Positions 25,401 to 36,406 of a stretch of DNA of 64,000 bases are shown here, piece after piece (the first letter of the stretch is position 1; every line of letters starts with the position of its first letter). The notes beneath the pieces are model-generated. The model was not told the DNA's origin and did not search any database. It was given only the letters and a program-made list of their open reading frames with translations. The position numbers were made by a program, and so were the translations under genes. The DNA comes from Dipetalonema caudispina (Eukaryota; Nematoda; Chromadorea; Rhabditida; Onchocercidae): positions 62,001 through 126,000 of the forward strand of contig JABVXV010000055.1 in assembly GCA_013365325.1 (NCBI GenBank), in the 5' to 3' direction.

Positions 25401-25643
25401 TTTATAAAGCAAATTTTTGCCCAAATAAAAGAGAAAACATTTATTTTACTTTTCAAATTATCAAACATTTCCACTGATTGTTCTTACAAATAAATTCAAA
25501 TTTTGGAAACCTTTCACTAGAAAGAAGTCATCATGAAGAAAGCAATACTGTGTTGTATTCAATGTAGTATCAATTTCTTGTGTAGAACGTAAACTTTCCA
25601 CTGTACTTATTGATATATTTCCATCAAACTGTAAATTATTCAT
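19464..25643 (-). CDS. NUP107: nuclear pore complex protein Nup107
   Basis: Scaffold nucleoporin of the Y-complex (Nup107-160), needed for pore assembly; the C. elegans orthologue is npp-5. The C-terminal exon (from 19464) gives IPKEQLRILTKQLSVNAYKS, like the human end FSKEELRKLLQKL. Exons at about 20298-20530 and 20690 give YRAYECY then LMKFNEWFKQSQRSVPS, matching human IRAYLEAHETFNEWFKH. The exon near 21040-21145 gives LINAWNWLIYPGIDTYYDAL and MNEIMREFF. The exon near 22480-22730 gives VEACLWSVIAGRLEPAL and EDRLWCYLNAAVES. The N-terminal half includes about 24800-24970 (LLNEQQAYLLLLNLAKMNRM) and 23305-23412. The start at 25643 directly follows TTTTCAG. The first exon (25488-25643, 52 codons) does not join the next in phase by an obvious donor, so the extreme N-terminus is tentative. 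Confidence 0.92.
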
Positions 25644-25652
25644 CTGAAAAAA
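25644..25652 (-). promoter_or_regulatory. putative SL trans-splice acceptor of NUP107
   Basis: On the minus strand a T-run followed by CAG directly abuts the ATG (TTTTTTCAG then ATG), the tightest such arrangement in the window. Confidence 0.5.
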
Positions 25653-25699
25653 AACAACAGATATGATAAATGTAACAAATAGAGTATATAAAATATCCG

Positions 25700-26002
25700 T
25701 TACGCACGTTACACTATATATGCATAACACAATACGCTTATTAATCTTACGTAATTGCACTATGCTCATTACTTACATAGAATGTTTCTTTAATTTGCAT
25801 GAAGCATATAAGTTGCTTTGTGCAGTAATTTCTAATATGGCGCATGAACAATGTATGTCAGTACAATTACGTAACATTGCTGAATCAAAACAGTACGAAA
25901 CAAATTACTTTACGCCAAATTCCTACGTAAAAATCCTCGTTAACTTCTATTCGTACACAATACGTCTATGCCACGCATATGCAATTCGTCTTCCATACGT
26001 AA
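25700..26002. promoter_or_regulatory. cluster of TACGTAA sites upstream of NUP107
   Basis: Four TACGTAA cores lie at 25747-25754 (TTACGTAA), 25866-25875 (ATTACGTAAC), 25923-25930 (CTACGTAA) and 25995-26002 (ATACGTAA). A related TTACGCAC is at 25700. ATTACGTAAC equals the RTTACGTAAY consensus of PAR-type bZIP factors (HLF, NFIL3, C. elegans CES-2). The 300 bp is also unusually rich in ACG/CGT for this AT-rich DNA. It begins about 60 bases upstream of the first NUP107 codon. Confidence 0.4.
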
Positions 26003-26010
26003 ACGATGAA

Positions 26011-26190
26011 CACGTTGAGTGATTTTACTTTGAGATTTGAGATGAATCACATCACATCCCTCTTCCTTCTCTTTTCGCCCACGTTGAGTAATTTTATGCC
26101 AGAATTTAAAACGGAAGTGAAACGGATCACTTCTTATACGTTAAGGTGGTTTTATTTGGAATTTAAAACGGAAATGGAATGGAATGATCA
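26011..26190. repeat. degenerate tandem repeat, units of 57-69 bp
   Basis: CACGTTGAG recurs at 26011 and 26080, with a variant TACGTTAAG at 26137. GAATTTAAAACGGAA recurs at 26102 and 26159, so the last two units are 57 bp apart. A 71-codon plus-strand frame runs across the units, but nothing else suggests a protein. Confidence 0.6.
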
Positions 26191-26509
26191 AAGTGAAGAA
26201 ACAAATATTGATGAGATGTAATGATTGATCTTAGACAATATTTTATTTTTTATACTGGAAAGAATACAATTGTCAAAATGCCCAATTAAAATTTAAGTTG
26301 ATTCGTTTAGTCAGAGATGGTGTTTGGTTTGTGAATGAATTGAAAAATAACTCATAACCTTTGTCCTTTGCTAAGAGTATTTCCACTGAAGAATTTTCTC
26401 TTCAGTATTACTCTTAATTATAAATATCGTTGATAGTATTTTGTTGATTATAGCAGATATATATTTTAAATAAAGAACAACAATGAGAATTAATTTAAAT
26501 GATTTAACA

Positions 26510-29500
26510 TCACTTGTTGTTCGTAAATTCTTTCCATACATCTGACATTTTAGGTCTTTTCTCTGGTCGTGCTCTCCAACATTCATTCACCAATTCTCGT
26601 AGCCAATTTGGAACTGTCGATGGTACTGCTAAAAATGTAACAGAAGGAATTATTCCTGTGATGATTCCGGGTCCTGTAATGATTCCGGTTTTTTTTTTTT
26701 TTTTCTTTTTTTTGCTTTGAAATGAAATGAGAGTTAAATTGTAAAATTTGAAAAATGGTCTGACTTGGACGAGCATATGGATTTTGACTAATATATTCGA
26801 GCACTTTTTCATCAACGATTGTTTCATGTGGTACTTTCATCGTAAGAACTTCATACATTAAAAATGCAAATGCAAATACATCTGATGCCGGTGTTAATTG
26901 TTTCGTTTCAAGAACTTCTGGTGCAAGCCAACGTTTATTTGGTAATTTATTTGGATTTACTTCTTTTGATCTGAATTGATTTAATCCATTAGTTTATTTA
27001 AACTCTCTCTCTCTCTCTCTCTGAATAACTAAAACGAGCTCATATATATATGTTTTATATAAGAAATAATGTTTAAAACAAAATGATTTGATTTTATAAA
27101 GTAACCATTTCATCGGTCTATATATTATTATCTTTAAGATAGTAATTTGATTTTAAAAATTTGAAATATTTTTTGAAAATTTTTGAAATCAAATTGTTAC
27201 CTAAAAGATAATAATATGTAGGTGAAAAAACAAGTAAAGGAACGTACTTGGCCATAACTGCATGATGAAAACCTCCAATGTAATAAATTAATTTGTCTGT
27301 TTTATCATCATTATCAACAAATATATTTTTAGCTCTCAAATTTCCATGAATGACGGAAATCTTTTGACAATGTTGCAGAGTATATGCTACATTTTGTAAT
27401 ATCTGCATCATACATGAAAAAGTTGGAAGGATTGAAGAATTTTGAAAAAAAAAAAAAGAAAAAGATGCTCTAGATACTTGATCCTAACTGATTGGTACTT
27501 CTTTCCGAATCAGATCTCTATACTCAATGTTATTATCACTCTTAACTTAAAAAATTTGAAACTATACCTTTATTTTAGTAGCCATATCGATGGTATTCTT
27601 TTCAAGATACTGTAGTAATGAGCCTTTCTTGCATAATGCATAAGCGATATAATAAGGTCGACCAAAAACCATAATTGCTTCAATATTCAATGCTGTATGA
27701 GGGCCAATTTGATGTCGAATTGTACTTACTATATGCAATTCCTGAAAAAGCAAAAAGTATGCTTAATCAGTTTTCCATTACATTTGTTTTAATTTGATGG
27801 TCAACAATGTGATGTACCTTTGGAGAAGTTATGTATAGCTATGCCTTTCGTTCGATTTTATACTAATAGGGGAAAGTAATGAAATTGTTATGAATGATTC
27901 AACTTTAGGTAATTACTTTGAATAGACTTCTTGCATGTATTTGAAAAATCACACGAGAATTCAAATACCAAATTATTTAGATTTAACTTTTATATTAATT
28001 GTAAAAGAGTAAATTATACCGCAACAATCAAACAATCTCATTTTTTTTTCATCTAATATCGTCTCTGGTAAACGGCGCTAATTGCCCACTATCGGTATAT
28101 CTTTTCACAAAAATGCTCAGCTTGCTCGTTGCTCAAATTGATGATATTACCCTAAATATATCGTCGAGTACCGCGGCGGTACATTCATCCATTTCCTTCA
28201 GAATGATCGGTCGTTCTGTTGTCGTTTTAATTAAACCTTGTTTGGTGAAATAACGAATTGCTTTATAAATCTGAAATTTGAATGATCGAACTTAGTCATC
28301 AATTAAGTGACAATCATACATTTACAGATACACAAAATGTCGCTTTCCATAAGTAGAGGAATAAATTAAATGCTTTAAAGCAAAAAGGAAGCTTACTGTT
28401 GATCTTTCACCTTTGCAAATCAAATCACCAATATTGATTTCCGATTTCTCTTTAATTTGCATATTTAGAAATGAATATTCAGTCGTCAAGTAACGGCATC
28501 CCTGACATGGTAATACTGGATTTATCAGGCGTACATTACGCTTCGTGTTTATCTTCAAACTGTTCACCTAAACAAAAAGAAGCTTAATTGAACGATCTGT
28601 GAGAATAGATAGATTCCAAGTTTATCGAATTATACGAAGACTTCTAAATTTACCAGATTATAACCTGTAAAATCCAGTCTTTTATGTAAGTTATGATTTG
28701 AAATTTGAATTTATATTTCGGTCTCAAATTTTACAGATTTTATGTTTTACACGTAAAATAAAAATGAAAATACAAAAGTGAAAATAACGAAGGATCGATA
28801 GAAATAGGTCATAAAGTATCATTTACATTACTCTTTTGATATGATTGAATTAATCCCCAAACTGATCGATTTTGCAAAACGGTTTTCTCGATTCGATAAT
28901 AATAATTTCTATCACCTCGTATCTGCAAAAAATTATACCCGAAAAATGAAGCATTGTAAAGCATGCCTCAACAAAATTAAATTTTATTTCATTTCTTCAG
29001 TATTTCATTACTTTAATGTATAATGCTTATCATTTCGTGCAATGTTGTCATGTACAAAGTTGAAATTTTAACTAAAATTCGAATTTCAGTACGTATTTTT
29101 ACTTTTATGAATTTGTAAAAACTACTATAATAATAATGACCTGTTTTGTTTGACAAAATTCGATGGGAAAATGTACTGTAGGATTGCCTGGTTCATTTGA
29201 TTTGACTGATAGATGTAATTTGTTATCATGGCCACGAGCCAGTAGATAATCTCCTGGAAGTCCTATCATAACTTCTGTCCTCTTCCGTTCAGCTAATTAC
29301 ATTTGCGTAGTAATTAAATACTTAATGTGTTAATGAACATCATTTAATAGTTGTCAGCAACAAAACAAAAAAAAAAAAAGTTGTTGTGATATCGAAGTTC
29401 TATGATCAAATGATTTTGTCGAGAAATGTTCAGTTTAAAAAGCGGTCTGATATGTCAAAATTGGAAACTGATTATTTAAATTGATATAACTGACATTAAA

Positions 29501-30050
29501 GTGAAGTTTGATTCAGTATTTTATGCTCTGTGCTTTAGAATTTGTAATGTTTTAAGAAGTGAAAAATTTTTGGATAAAAATGGAAAAAATTTATTTGATT
29601 TAAAGAAATTATTATTAAATTTGCATGATTTAGAAAGGAAATGATTGGAAGTATTTGAATTCGGAGACTTTTTGCGAATGAATACCAGGTTTTTTCAGGA
29701 ATTTTTGCTCGATATACCATTCCGGAACACGACCTAAGTAGAAATCTATTTGCTGAACTGACATAGGCTCCGGTCGTATCCATTCTGAACGTGGTTTACC
29801 CTTTAATAATGCCATATCCGCTGGTGTTGGCCACATATGCTCACATTTTATCTGCATTTGAAAATGTTTGGGGAGAAATAATTCATCAAAATTTAAAACT
29901 TGAAAGATAAAACTTTTCCCAGAATTAAAAGTTGCTTGGAAAAGTTCATTGAAAAGGAAATCATATAATTGTATTATCAGTACTAACTTCTTTCAAAGCA
30001 TTCGAATCACCAACACTTTCTGGATTTTTCTTTTGCTGTAACTAGTCAGA
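26510..30050 (-). CDS. Fer-like SH2 domain pseudokinase
   Basis: The architecture is SH2 then kinase, as in the expanded Fer/Fps-related kinases of nematodes. Exons near 30000-30050 and 29686-29854 give the start of SH2 (FYLGRVPEWY). The exon near 29150-29295 gives GDYLLARGHDNKLHLSV in place of GDFLVRES, so the phosphotyrosine Arg position is Ala. Exons near 28840-28915 and 28395-28567 give the SH2 end and the linker. The Gly-rich loop is LICKGERST, with two of three Gly lost. The exon near 28153-28268 has the beta-3 Lys in IILKEM. The exon near 27562-27745 continues with QELHIVSTIRHQ. HRD is replaced by HGN (HGNLRAKN) and DFG by YIG (LIYYIGGF). WLAPEVL (APE) and the C-lobe Arg (RPEKRPKM) are kept. 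The stop is at 26510. Catalysis is therefore unlikely, and a scaffold role is inferred. The first exon is not established. Confidence 0.85.
26640..26705. repeat. short duplication plus T-run in the last kinase intron
   Basis: A 17-base unit ending in GATGATTCCGG / AATGATTCCGG is present twice in tandem, followed by a long T tract. It lies inside the intron before the last exon of the SH2-pseudokinase gene. Confidence 0.6.
27003..27022. repeat. CT microsatellite in a kinase intron
   Basis: An uninterrupted (CT)10-like tract lies within an intron of the SH2-pseudokinase gene. Confidence 0.9.
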
Positions 30051-32047
30051 CTTGAATTTTTTCGGAACTTCCACTTTTTGTGTAAAAATAATTGGAAATT
30101 CTTTCATAATAATAAAAATCTCAAAACGACTGAATTTGAATTTAATTTTCCCCCAAATAATGCGAGTTTTCAGAAATGAAATTGTAAGAAAAAAAAAAAA
30201 AAAAACAAACTCCTACATCCAATATTGACATATCCAATGTTTCTGCAATTATACATGTGTAGCAGATAATTTATTTTGGATCTTTTAATGCTTTTTAGAA
30301 AAAGTGAAAGTCTAGAAAATTACGGTATTTTATGCACAAACTTAAATAGTTTAAAATATCTGCAACATTCTGTGGTATACCGTCTAAGGCAATTGAAGTA
30401 AAGCATTATTTTAATATGATGAAAATTTTGGCACATAACTTCTCCACAATAATTTTAGCAGAGAAGTACAGAGATAACTGACCAGTAAACGACCATAAAC
30501 TGCAAATGAAGATTCGACAGCGAACCGCAGCTTTTATTTCATTCAAATAAAAATTTGAAGAAGAATCTTTTATTTATTCCCAGTTGTCTATTAATTTTAA
30601 TTGTTGCAGAACTCAAATAAAACATTGTTGTTATTCGATAATCTTCGAAAATCCGCAAATAAAAGTCAAAACTTGTAACTGCTATCAATCTTTCATCATT
30701 CGTTAAAAGTTACCGATTCGACGAGTACTAACTTGCATGGCGTAACATGGATAAGCCATAAAATTATCGATATCGATGTAGTAAAAACAAAAAAGTATGA
30801 AATATCGGAGTTTACCGATACCGAGAATTGTCGCCGAATAGTCCCACCAAATGGATTTACATTACTTCCCAAAAACATCAACCATCTACAACTCATTAGT
30901 ATGGTTGCCGAGTTGTTAATATGTCTATTTTACTGAATACAGGCTGTTTTCCTCTACCGGATGACTAATATGGATGATTAATATGCAATAGCGAATTTTT
31001 CATTGAAATTTTGAGGTACATTCTCACTGCATATATACACCATCTATCTCACACGTCACCAATATTTTCACAGTATGCAAACTGAAGGACTGAAATATCA
31101 ATAAACTTTATCCAGCAAATAAAGAAATGAGATCCTCAGGAATAAAAATCCAAGAACGCAAAAATGCCTCAAGATGAAAATACATGCAGACGATTACAGA
31201 TGAATTAAAAAATACATTTTAAGTTCCTTTTCTTTTCTCGAGAAATGTGTCTTTAAAAAAAACTGCCATCAAAAATTCCTAAAAAGAAAGAAATAGAAAT
31301 ATTAATAAGAAATTCTTTTGGCGCATTTAAGAGGAGTAAATGATTTATTAAGAATAACAATATTAACTTTTAGGTGACTTTTGTACTCTAATGCTTCCAG
31401 ACATTTCTACCAAGGAAAATAACTAGAAGCGGAAAAAGGAAAAGACGAAGATACTTTGTAAGACACTTCATAAAAGAAATTTATGAAGAAAAGGCAGAGT
31501 TATAACTGAGCTAATTATTAGCTAAACAATTACAGAAAATGTTTGGAATTTTATAATGAGGATAATGCATACAATTTATTGTAAACAAAACTATACATTT
31601 CGAACATCGCGAGAACTTGATGTTGATGAACCCGCCAAATAATTATCTGAAACTGGATTTTGCCGTCAAGAAAGCAAACAAGTATCTGAAAATGGATTTT
31701 CGGTTACAAAATTTCATGGATAACATATCAAATGATGTGATTTCATAAGTCTCACTTCCTTTCTTGACGGCAAATACGATATAGTTTATCAAACAAAAAA
31801 AAATTGCTACATAATATTCAAAGATCAAGCAATACTATCGAATCACATTTCCGACAACGCCAAGAATTCTGACAATTCCGTCCTAAGCTACGCATTTCAA
31901 TTTCATTTTTATATACTCTTTACAAAACTGGTAAGATGAATGGACTTCTTCCTACATGGAGTTATCGATGAGAATCGGGCAATCACAATTACAGAGAAGC
32001 GGCAAAAAGTTTGCAAAAAATTCAATATGCCAATAAAGAACACATAC
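30051..32047. other. upstream region of the SH2-pseudokinase gene
   Basis: No exon could be supported. Unfound N-terminal exons of the kinase gene and the short last exon of MRGBP probably lie here. A 67-codon plus-strand frame (30733-30936) is not convincing. The 31659-31774 inverted repeat is listed separately. Confidence 0.45.
31659..31774. repeat. 16-bp perfect inverted repeat
   Basis: TTTGCCGTCAAGAAAG at 31659-31674 recurs as its reverse complement at 31759-31774, with an 84-base loop. The left arm also lies in a partial direct repeat: TATCTGAAACTGGATTTT (near 31644) and TATCTGAAAATGGATTTT (near 31683). Confidence 0.75.
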
Positions 32048-33312
32048 CAGAATCCCGTTGTTTTTTCCGTGGAGCCAGTTGACCACCACCAGTTTGGGGA
32101 GCAATGAAACCTCTATTCAACTCGTCTTTCTTGCGTAATAAATCACCGAAATCATCTTCTGGCAAACAAAATTCCGACTCTTCCAACAAACCTTCCGGTA
32201 TTGCCTCGTTTTTTTCGATTTCCTTCATATCGTACATGTTTTCTAATTTTTCCCAAATCTGAAATTAATTTCTCATAAAAGGAACACTTTTAAAATTTGT
32301 TTTGAAAAAGTGACATTGATTAAACACACCATTTTGCATTTCCTATCCGCAAAAGGTTAAATTCATTTATTGCGACTTTAATTTTTAAAATTGGAACTAG
32401 AACATTGCAACTTTCGATTTAATTAAATGCATATGCAACTAGGTCTCTGTCAATACAGATATTGAAATAATCTCGAACGTATACAAGGCCATAAATTTGA
32501 TACTACACAAAATCAAAAATCACGAACTACTGAGTTTTGTAATTTTGTTTGAAATGTTATAATTCTGCGATAGTTGACCAAATACAAGATTCCAATAAGA
32601 TCACTTTTGCGAACGATAGCTGCGCCATTTAAAATACATTCAGTCAGTAGCGCAACTCGACCGTGCATGAGTCATCATTAATATCACGTTATAAAGCAAA
32701 ACAAGAAAAAAAAAAGAAAAAAAAACATGATGGGAGGCTGACCAGTTCAGCGGTGGGTCTTATTTTGTATCTTGGTTTAAAAACCCGTGGTTTTCCCGTA
32801 GTATTCCTCTTGGTAGTGAGTTCATGCAAATCTTCCGATGTCAAAACATCCTCGAAATCAGTATCTTCGTCTTCATAAACGTTGTTCATGTAATCAACAA
32901 GACAGCCCATATGGAAATGTTTTGAAACACCTGAAAAATTTACAACATGAATTACTCGTAAATTTAGATATTTCATCATCTTGTTTGTATTGACTAAGGA
33001 AGAATTAGAGAAGTGAATCATTATATTCCGTCTTTTGACAACGGCAGGAAGTTTTAAATTTCTTCAAAAATTGTTACGATTAGTACGAGGCGAATAATAC
33101 TGATGCAAATAGAGGATAAAATTATGGGATTTATGAAAATTCATCATAAAGAATTTACCTGCTGGTTTATGAGATAAGAGCTTTTTGAAAAGACGTATTT
33201 CGGAATCGGTGCACCATTCGGATGATGACGAGGATTGCTGTGGTCCTTCCCCTTCCACCATTGAACTTTCACGGACACTCATAGAAAGTGAATTTTCTTC
33301 TTCCATTACCAT
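32048..33312 (-). CDS. MRGBP: MRG-binding protein / Eaf7 subunit of NuA4/TIP60 histone acetyltransferase
   Basis: Small chromatin protein that links MRG15-type chromodomain factors to the NuA4/TIP60 complex. Three exons join in phase. The first (about 33160-33312) is Ser-rich and then gives EWCTDSEIRLFKKLLSHKPAG, matching human EVEVCLFHAMLGHKPVG. The second (about 32750-32932) gives VSKHFHMGCLVDYM, matching NRHFHMICI. The third (32048-32270) gives IWEKLENMYDM, matching human VIWDHLSTMYDM, then ESEFCLPEDDF. About 45 residues between HFHM and IWEKL, acidic then basic (YEDEDTDFEDV, KPRVFKPRYKIRPT), replace the shorter human loop. The third exon ends at a GTATGT donor after KKQRDS, so a short last exon is still missing. 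One candidate acceptor in the 31.7-31.8 kb region would add only a few residues. Confidence 0.85.
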
Positions 33313-33318
33313 TAAATT

Positions 33319-33327
33319 CTGAAATAA
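33319..33327 (-). promoter_or_regulatory. putative SL trans-splice acceptor of MRGBP
   Basis: TTATTTCAG on the minus strand ends six bases before the ATG at 33312. Confidence 0.5.
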
Positions 33328-33401
33328 TTTTCGACCAGATAAAATTAGTTAATCGTCCAGAAATGTAAAACAGTTGCACTGCTTTACCATTTCTGGATTA
33401 G

Positions 33402-34272
33402 CCAGATATTGGACTGCCAGGAAAATTAAAGAAGGATACTGTCGGTTCTGGTTTGGATGTAAGACTGCAACGTGATAGTTTAATCAATATAAGAACACTG
33501 AGAAAGGAAACAGAAAAAACGGCATAATCCAAAATCGCTAAGATCCTGAACGACAGGTAGCTAAATTTTGTAAACAAGAATTGAATTACCAAAAAGGTGT
33601 AGTGAAAGAGTTAAGTTTCTTAAACGATGTATTGATTCGTGTGATGTAATCAATTTCGGAGAGCAAATAAAGAGTCAATTTAGGCAAACAGCAGAAAAAT
33701 CTTTTGCGAACGTGATGACCGTGTCCGACTGTCTTCTCAAGAAGCTAGGGCGATAGAAAAATAATTATACGCAAAAATATTTAGTTCAAACTATTTTGTC
33801 TATATCTTTGCCCATTTCTGAGTATATAATCTATACTTTATGAAGACAAAAATCTGTCAGAGAAATCACTGGACCGTGGGAATAAGTCTTATAGAGAAGA
33901 AAAAAATCGAAACATTTGTCTAACCGATAGAATTCATTTCAAGCAAAGAAATAACTTCCGACCTTTTTTTAATACTACGAGATTCGTCAGGGAAAAATTC
34001 ACTAAAACTAAGCAATTAAGCATTTAGAATGCTTGGAGAAGAAGACGGATAATTCATCCCTGGCTAAAATAAATGAAGCAATCGAAAATTACATAGACAT
34101 ATCCCCTCCTTTACCTTATCTCAAAAAGCCTCGCGACATTCAGGCAACGCAAAGTTTACGTTCTGAAATCGGAAAAAAATTAATAAATTTGCCCGAATTT
34201 GGCACTACAATACGAATTGGCCGAAATATACATATGAATGGTAGCTTAGCTGACACAAAGTCTATCATTTAA
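33402..34272 (+). pseudogene. coding-like plus-strand fragments, unrecognised gene or gene relic
   Basis: Several open stretches look coding on the plus strand. 33402-33527 follows a TTAG and encodes DIGLPGKLKKDTVGSGLD and LQRDSLINIRTLRKETEKTA. 33557-33649 follows a CAG and encodes VAKFCKQELNYQKGVVKELS. An overlapping frame ends at 33756 with FRQTAEKSFANVMTVSDCLL. 34029-34272 follows a TTTAG and encodes KINEAIENYIDISPPLPYLK, ending in TAA. No initiating ATG was found, and the phases do not join cleanly by GT-AG introns. The fragments are divergent from MRGBP, whose start is only about 90 bp away. It could be a small-exon gene with unusual introns, or a decayed gene. I do not recognise the protein. 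Confidence 0.35.
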
Positions 34273-34771
34273 AACATATTCTTCATTTTTCACTTCAAAT
34301 TCAGTTCATTTAGTGTGGAAAAACATGACAACAGAATAGAGGAATAGGATAAGAAGTGAACTTAATGTCAGAAATGAACTCAAGTCAGAGATGAAATAGA
34401 CGTGAGTAGTTGTAATTTCACATTACCTCATGCACGTATTAAAATAGAGTCGTAAACGTAAACCCTTTACAATACAATTTTAGTCCCCACATTTCAAACA
34501 ACACCCCTCGTACGTGAAGTACATTTGAAGTTTCAAGCGATAAAGAAAAAAATAGCAGGTTTAAGTTATACATAACACATGTACCATAGAATTACACGCA
34601 TCTACACGCACGTGAAAAGACGAGTAAACCAGGCAACTTTGTCTATGTAACTAAAGGTAGAACCTCGCTGTGCGATTGTCCTAACGTACCACAATGCAAA
34701 TTCGCGTCTCGAGACTAACTGGGGATTGGACTTTGCTGTAGTGGAGTATTTCTGTAGGATTTTCTTCTAAT

Positions 34772-34930
34772 TAAATAAGATCTTATAGTGCACTAATTAA
34801 TTAAGTCTCCATGACACTTCGATTAATCGAAACTTTATAATATATTAAATAATTGGAATTTTGTAGTACATTAATTGATTGTAACTTTATAATATATTAA
34901 TTAATTAAATCTTCATATTACTTTAAGATT
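34772..34930. repeat. degenerate 52-bp minisatellite, about three units
   Basis: AACTTTATAATATATTAA recurs at 34831 and 34883, exactly 52 bases apart, with TTAATTAATTAA-type flanks. A more diverged copy begins near 34779 (TCTTATAGTGCACTAATT). The units are AT-rich and contain no gene. Confidence 0.65.
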
Positions 34931-36397
34931 AATTGAAAGAGCGTTACTATCTTATGCCCTATTACATTTTCTGATAATCACAGAAAAAGTCTGATCACCG
35001 ACACATCATATTAGTATTCCGGCATTTTGCTTTACCTGACTATTATTATTATTTGCCGGAGATCGAAATTTTATAATGCTTTAATTAAGTGAATTCTGTT
35101 GTCGATTTCTTCTACTGAACATGATTATTGCAGAAAAAATCGATAGCCTCTGTGGAATTGAGGGAATATGAGATGAATCTATTTTAGAAAAAATGATTTA
35201 TAATAGTATTTCCTAAAATATCAAAATTTTCTTCGGCAATCAACAAATCATTAAATAGATCGAGTATGGAAAATGCAGAATTGAAATTTTAAAAATTGAT
35301 TGGCAAAGTCATTTTGGGAATCGTAGAATGCTACGCAGGTTTTATCTATCAATTTATAATATCGTTAGATTCGAAAATCTTTAATTATTGGGAGAATGCT
35401 GGATACTTTCAAATTAAATGCGATACTTGGCTTGATACTGTTACTGTCAAATCAACAAGAAGCTAAGACGAAAGAGACGAAACTCTTTTTTTTTAAATAG
35501 CTTATAAGATTATTCTGAAAGCATAATATTTTCATATCGAACATAAATATATTGAAATTGATTCAGATTTATCTATTGATTGATACTGTTACAATTCTAG
35601 CAATTTTTGTCGAAAAAGCAAATTATTGATAAAATTGAATTCAACTGATATGAGGAAAAGGTTGAATAATGAAATTAAAGGAGTGATAAGTCGCCTTAAA
35701 TATTGGAAAGTTCAACAAAATAGTTAACCAAGTATTGCTTCATCACAATCATCTGCAATTACGATTTTGGATTTCGAAAATTTGCAAATTTGAAACGGCT
35801 AAAACTGCCATCAATTTTCTTAATTTTATTCAGTTCTAAATTATAATTATAACTTGTAGATAGTCTAATTAACCTATGACCGAATACTGAAGTTTTCTAA
35901 ATGATGAACTCACAATGCATTATTTAAAGGAATACACTACTCCATGGTATTATCAATGTGCATTTGAAATTTTAAATTAAAAACATCAATTAAAATTCAC
36001 TATCCAACGTACATTCTGCCATTTATGCTGTTAATCATTTAGGTTTTGAATTTGAATTAAATTTTCAGTTATATTAGCATTTCTCAAATTGTAAATTTCC
36101 AACGAATTGTTGTGAATCACAACAGGAAATGTTTCACATGAAGGAAATGAAAATATGATTGTAAGGATAATTTTTATGCGCTCTATGAGAAATCCTTAAT
36201 GGAAATACATATCTGAAACGTGAACAAATCTTTAAGAAAATATTATATGCATTGAATTTTCAAGATTTTTTTCGGAGATTAAAATTTACTGATTAGATTT
36301 CTCGAGAACAATATTTTTCTTTACTTATTTTTTAATCATTGTTTTCATGCTATTGGTATTTTCAGTTTAAAATTTCTAAGAATTTTTATTGACCGTT

Positions 36398-36405
36398 TAT
36401 TTTAG
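36398..36405 (+). promoter_or_regulatory. putative SL trans-splice acceptor of the chitin-binding gene
   Basis: TTATTTTAG ends one base before the ATG at 36407, with no in-frame upstream exon seen. Confidence 0.5.
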
Positions 36406-36406
36406 G

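Larger units (their letters stand above)
34273..36406. other. gene desert upstream of the chitin-binding gene
   Basis: I could find no exon here. It is very AT-rich, holds the 52-bp minisatellite at 34772-34930, and should include the promoter of the gene starting at 36407. Confidence 0.6.

Noticed and set aside
25663..26221. Two overlapping plus-strand frames of 119 and 71 codons
   Set aside because: They lie over the TACGTAA cluster and a tandem repeat, and their composition does not suggest a folded protein.
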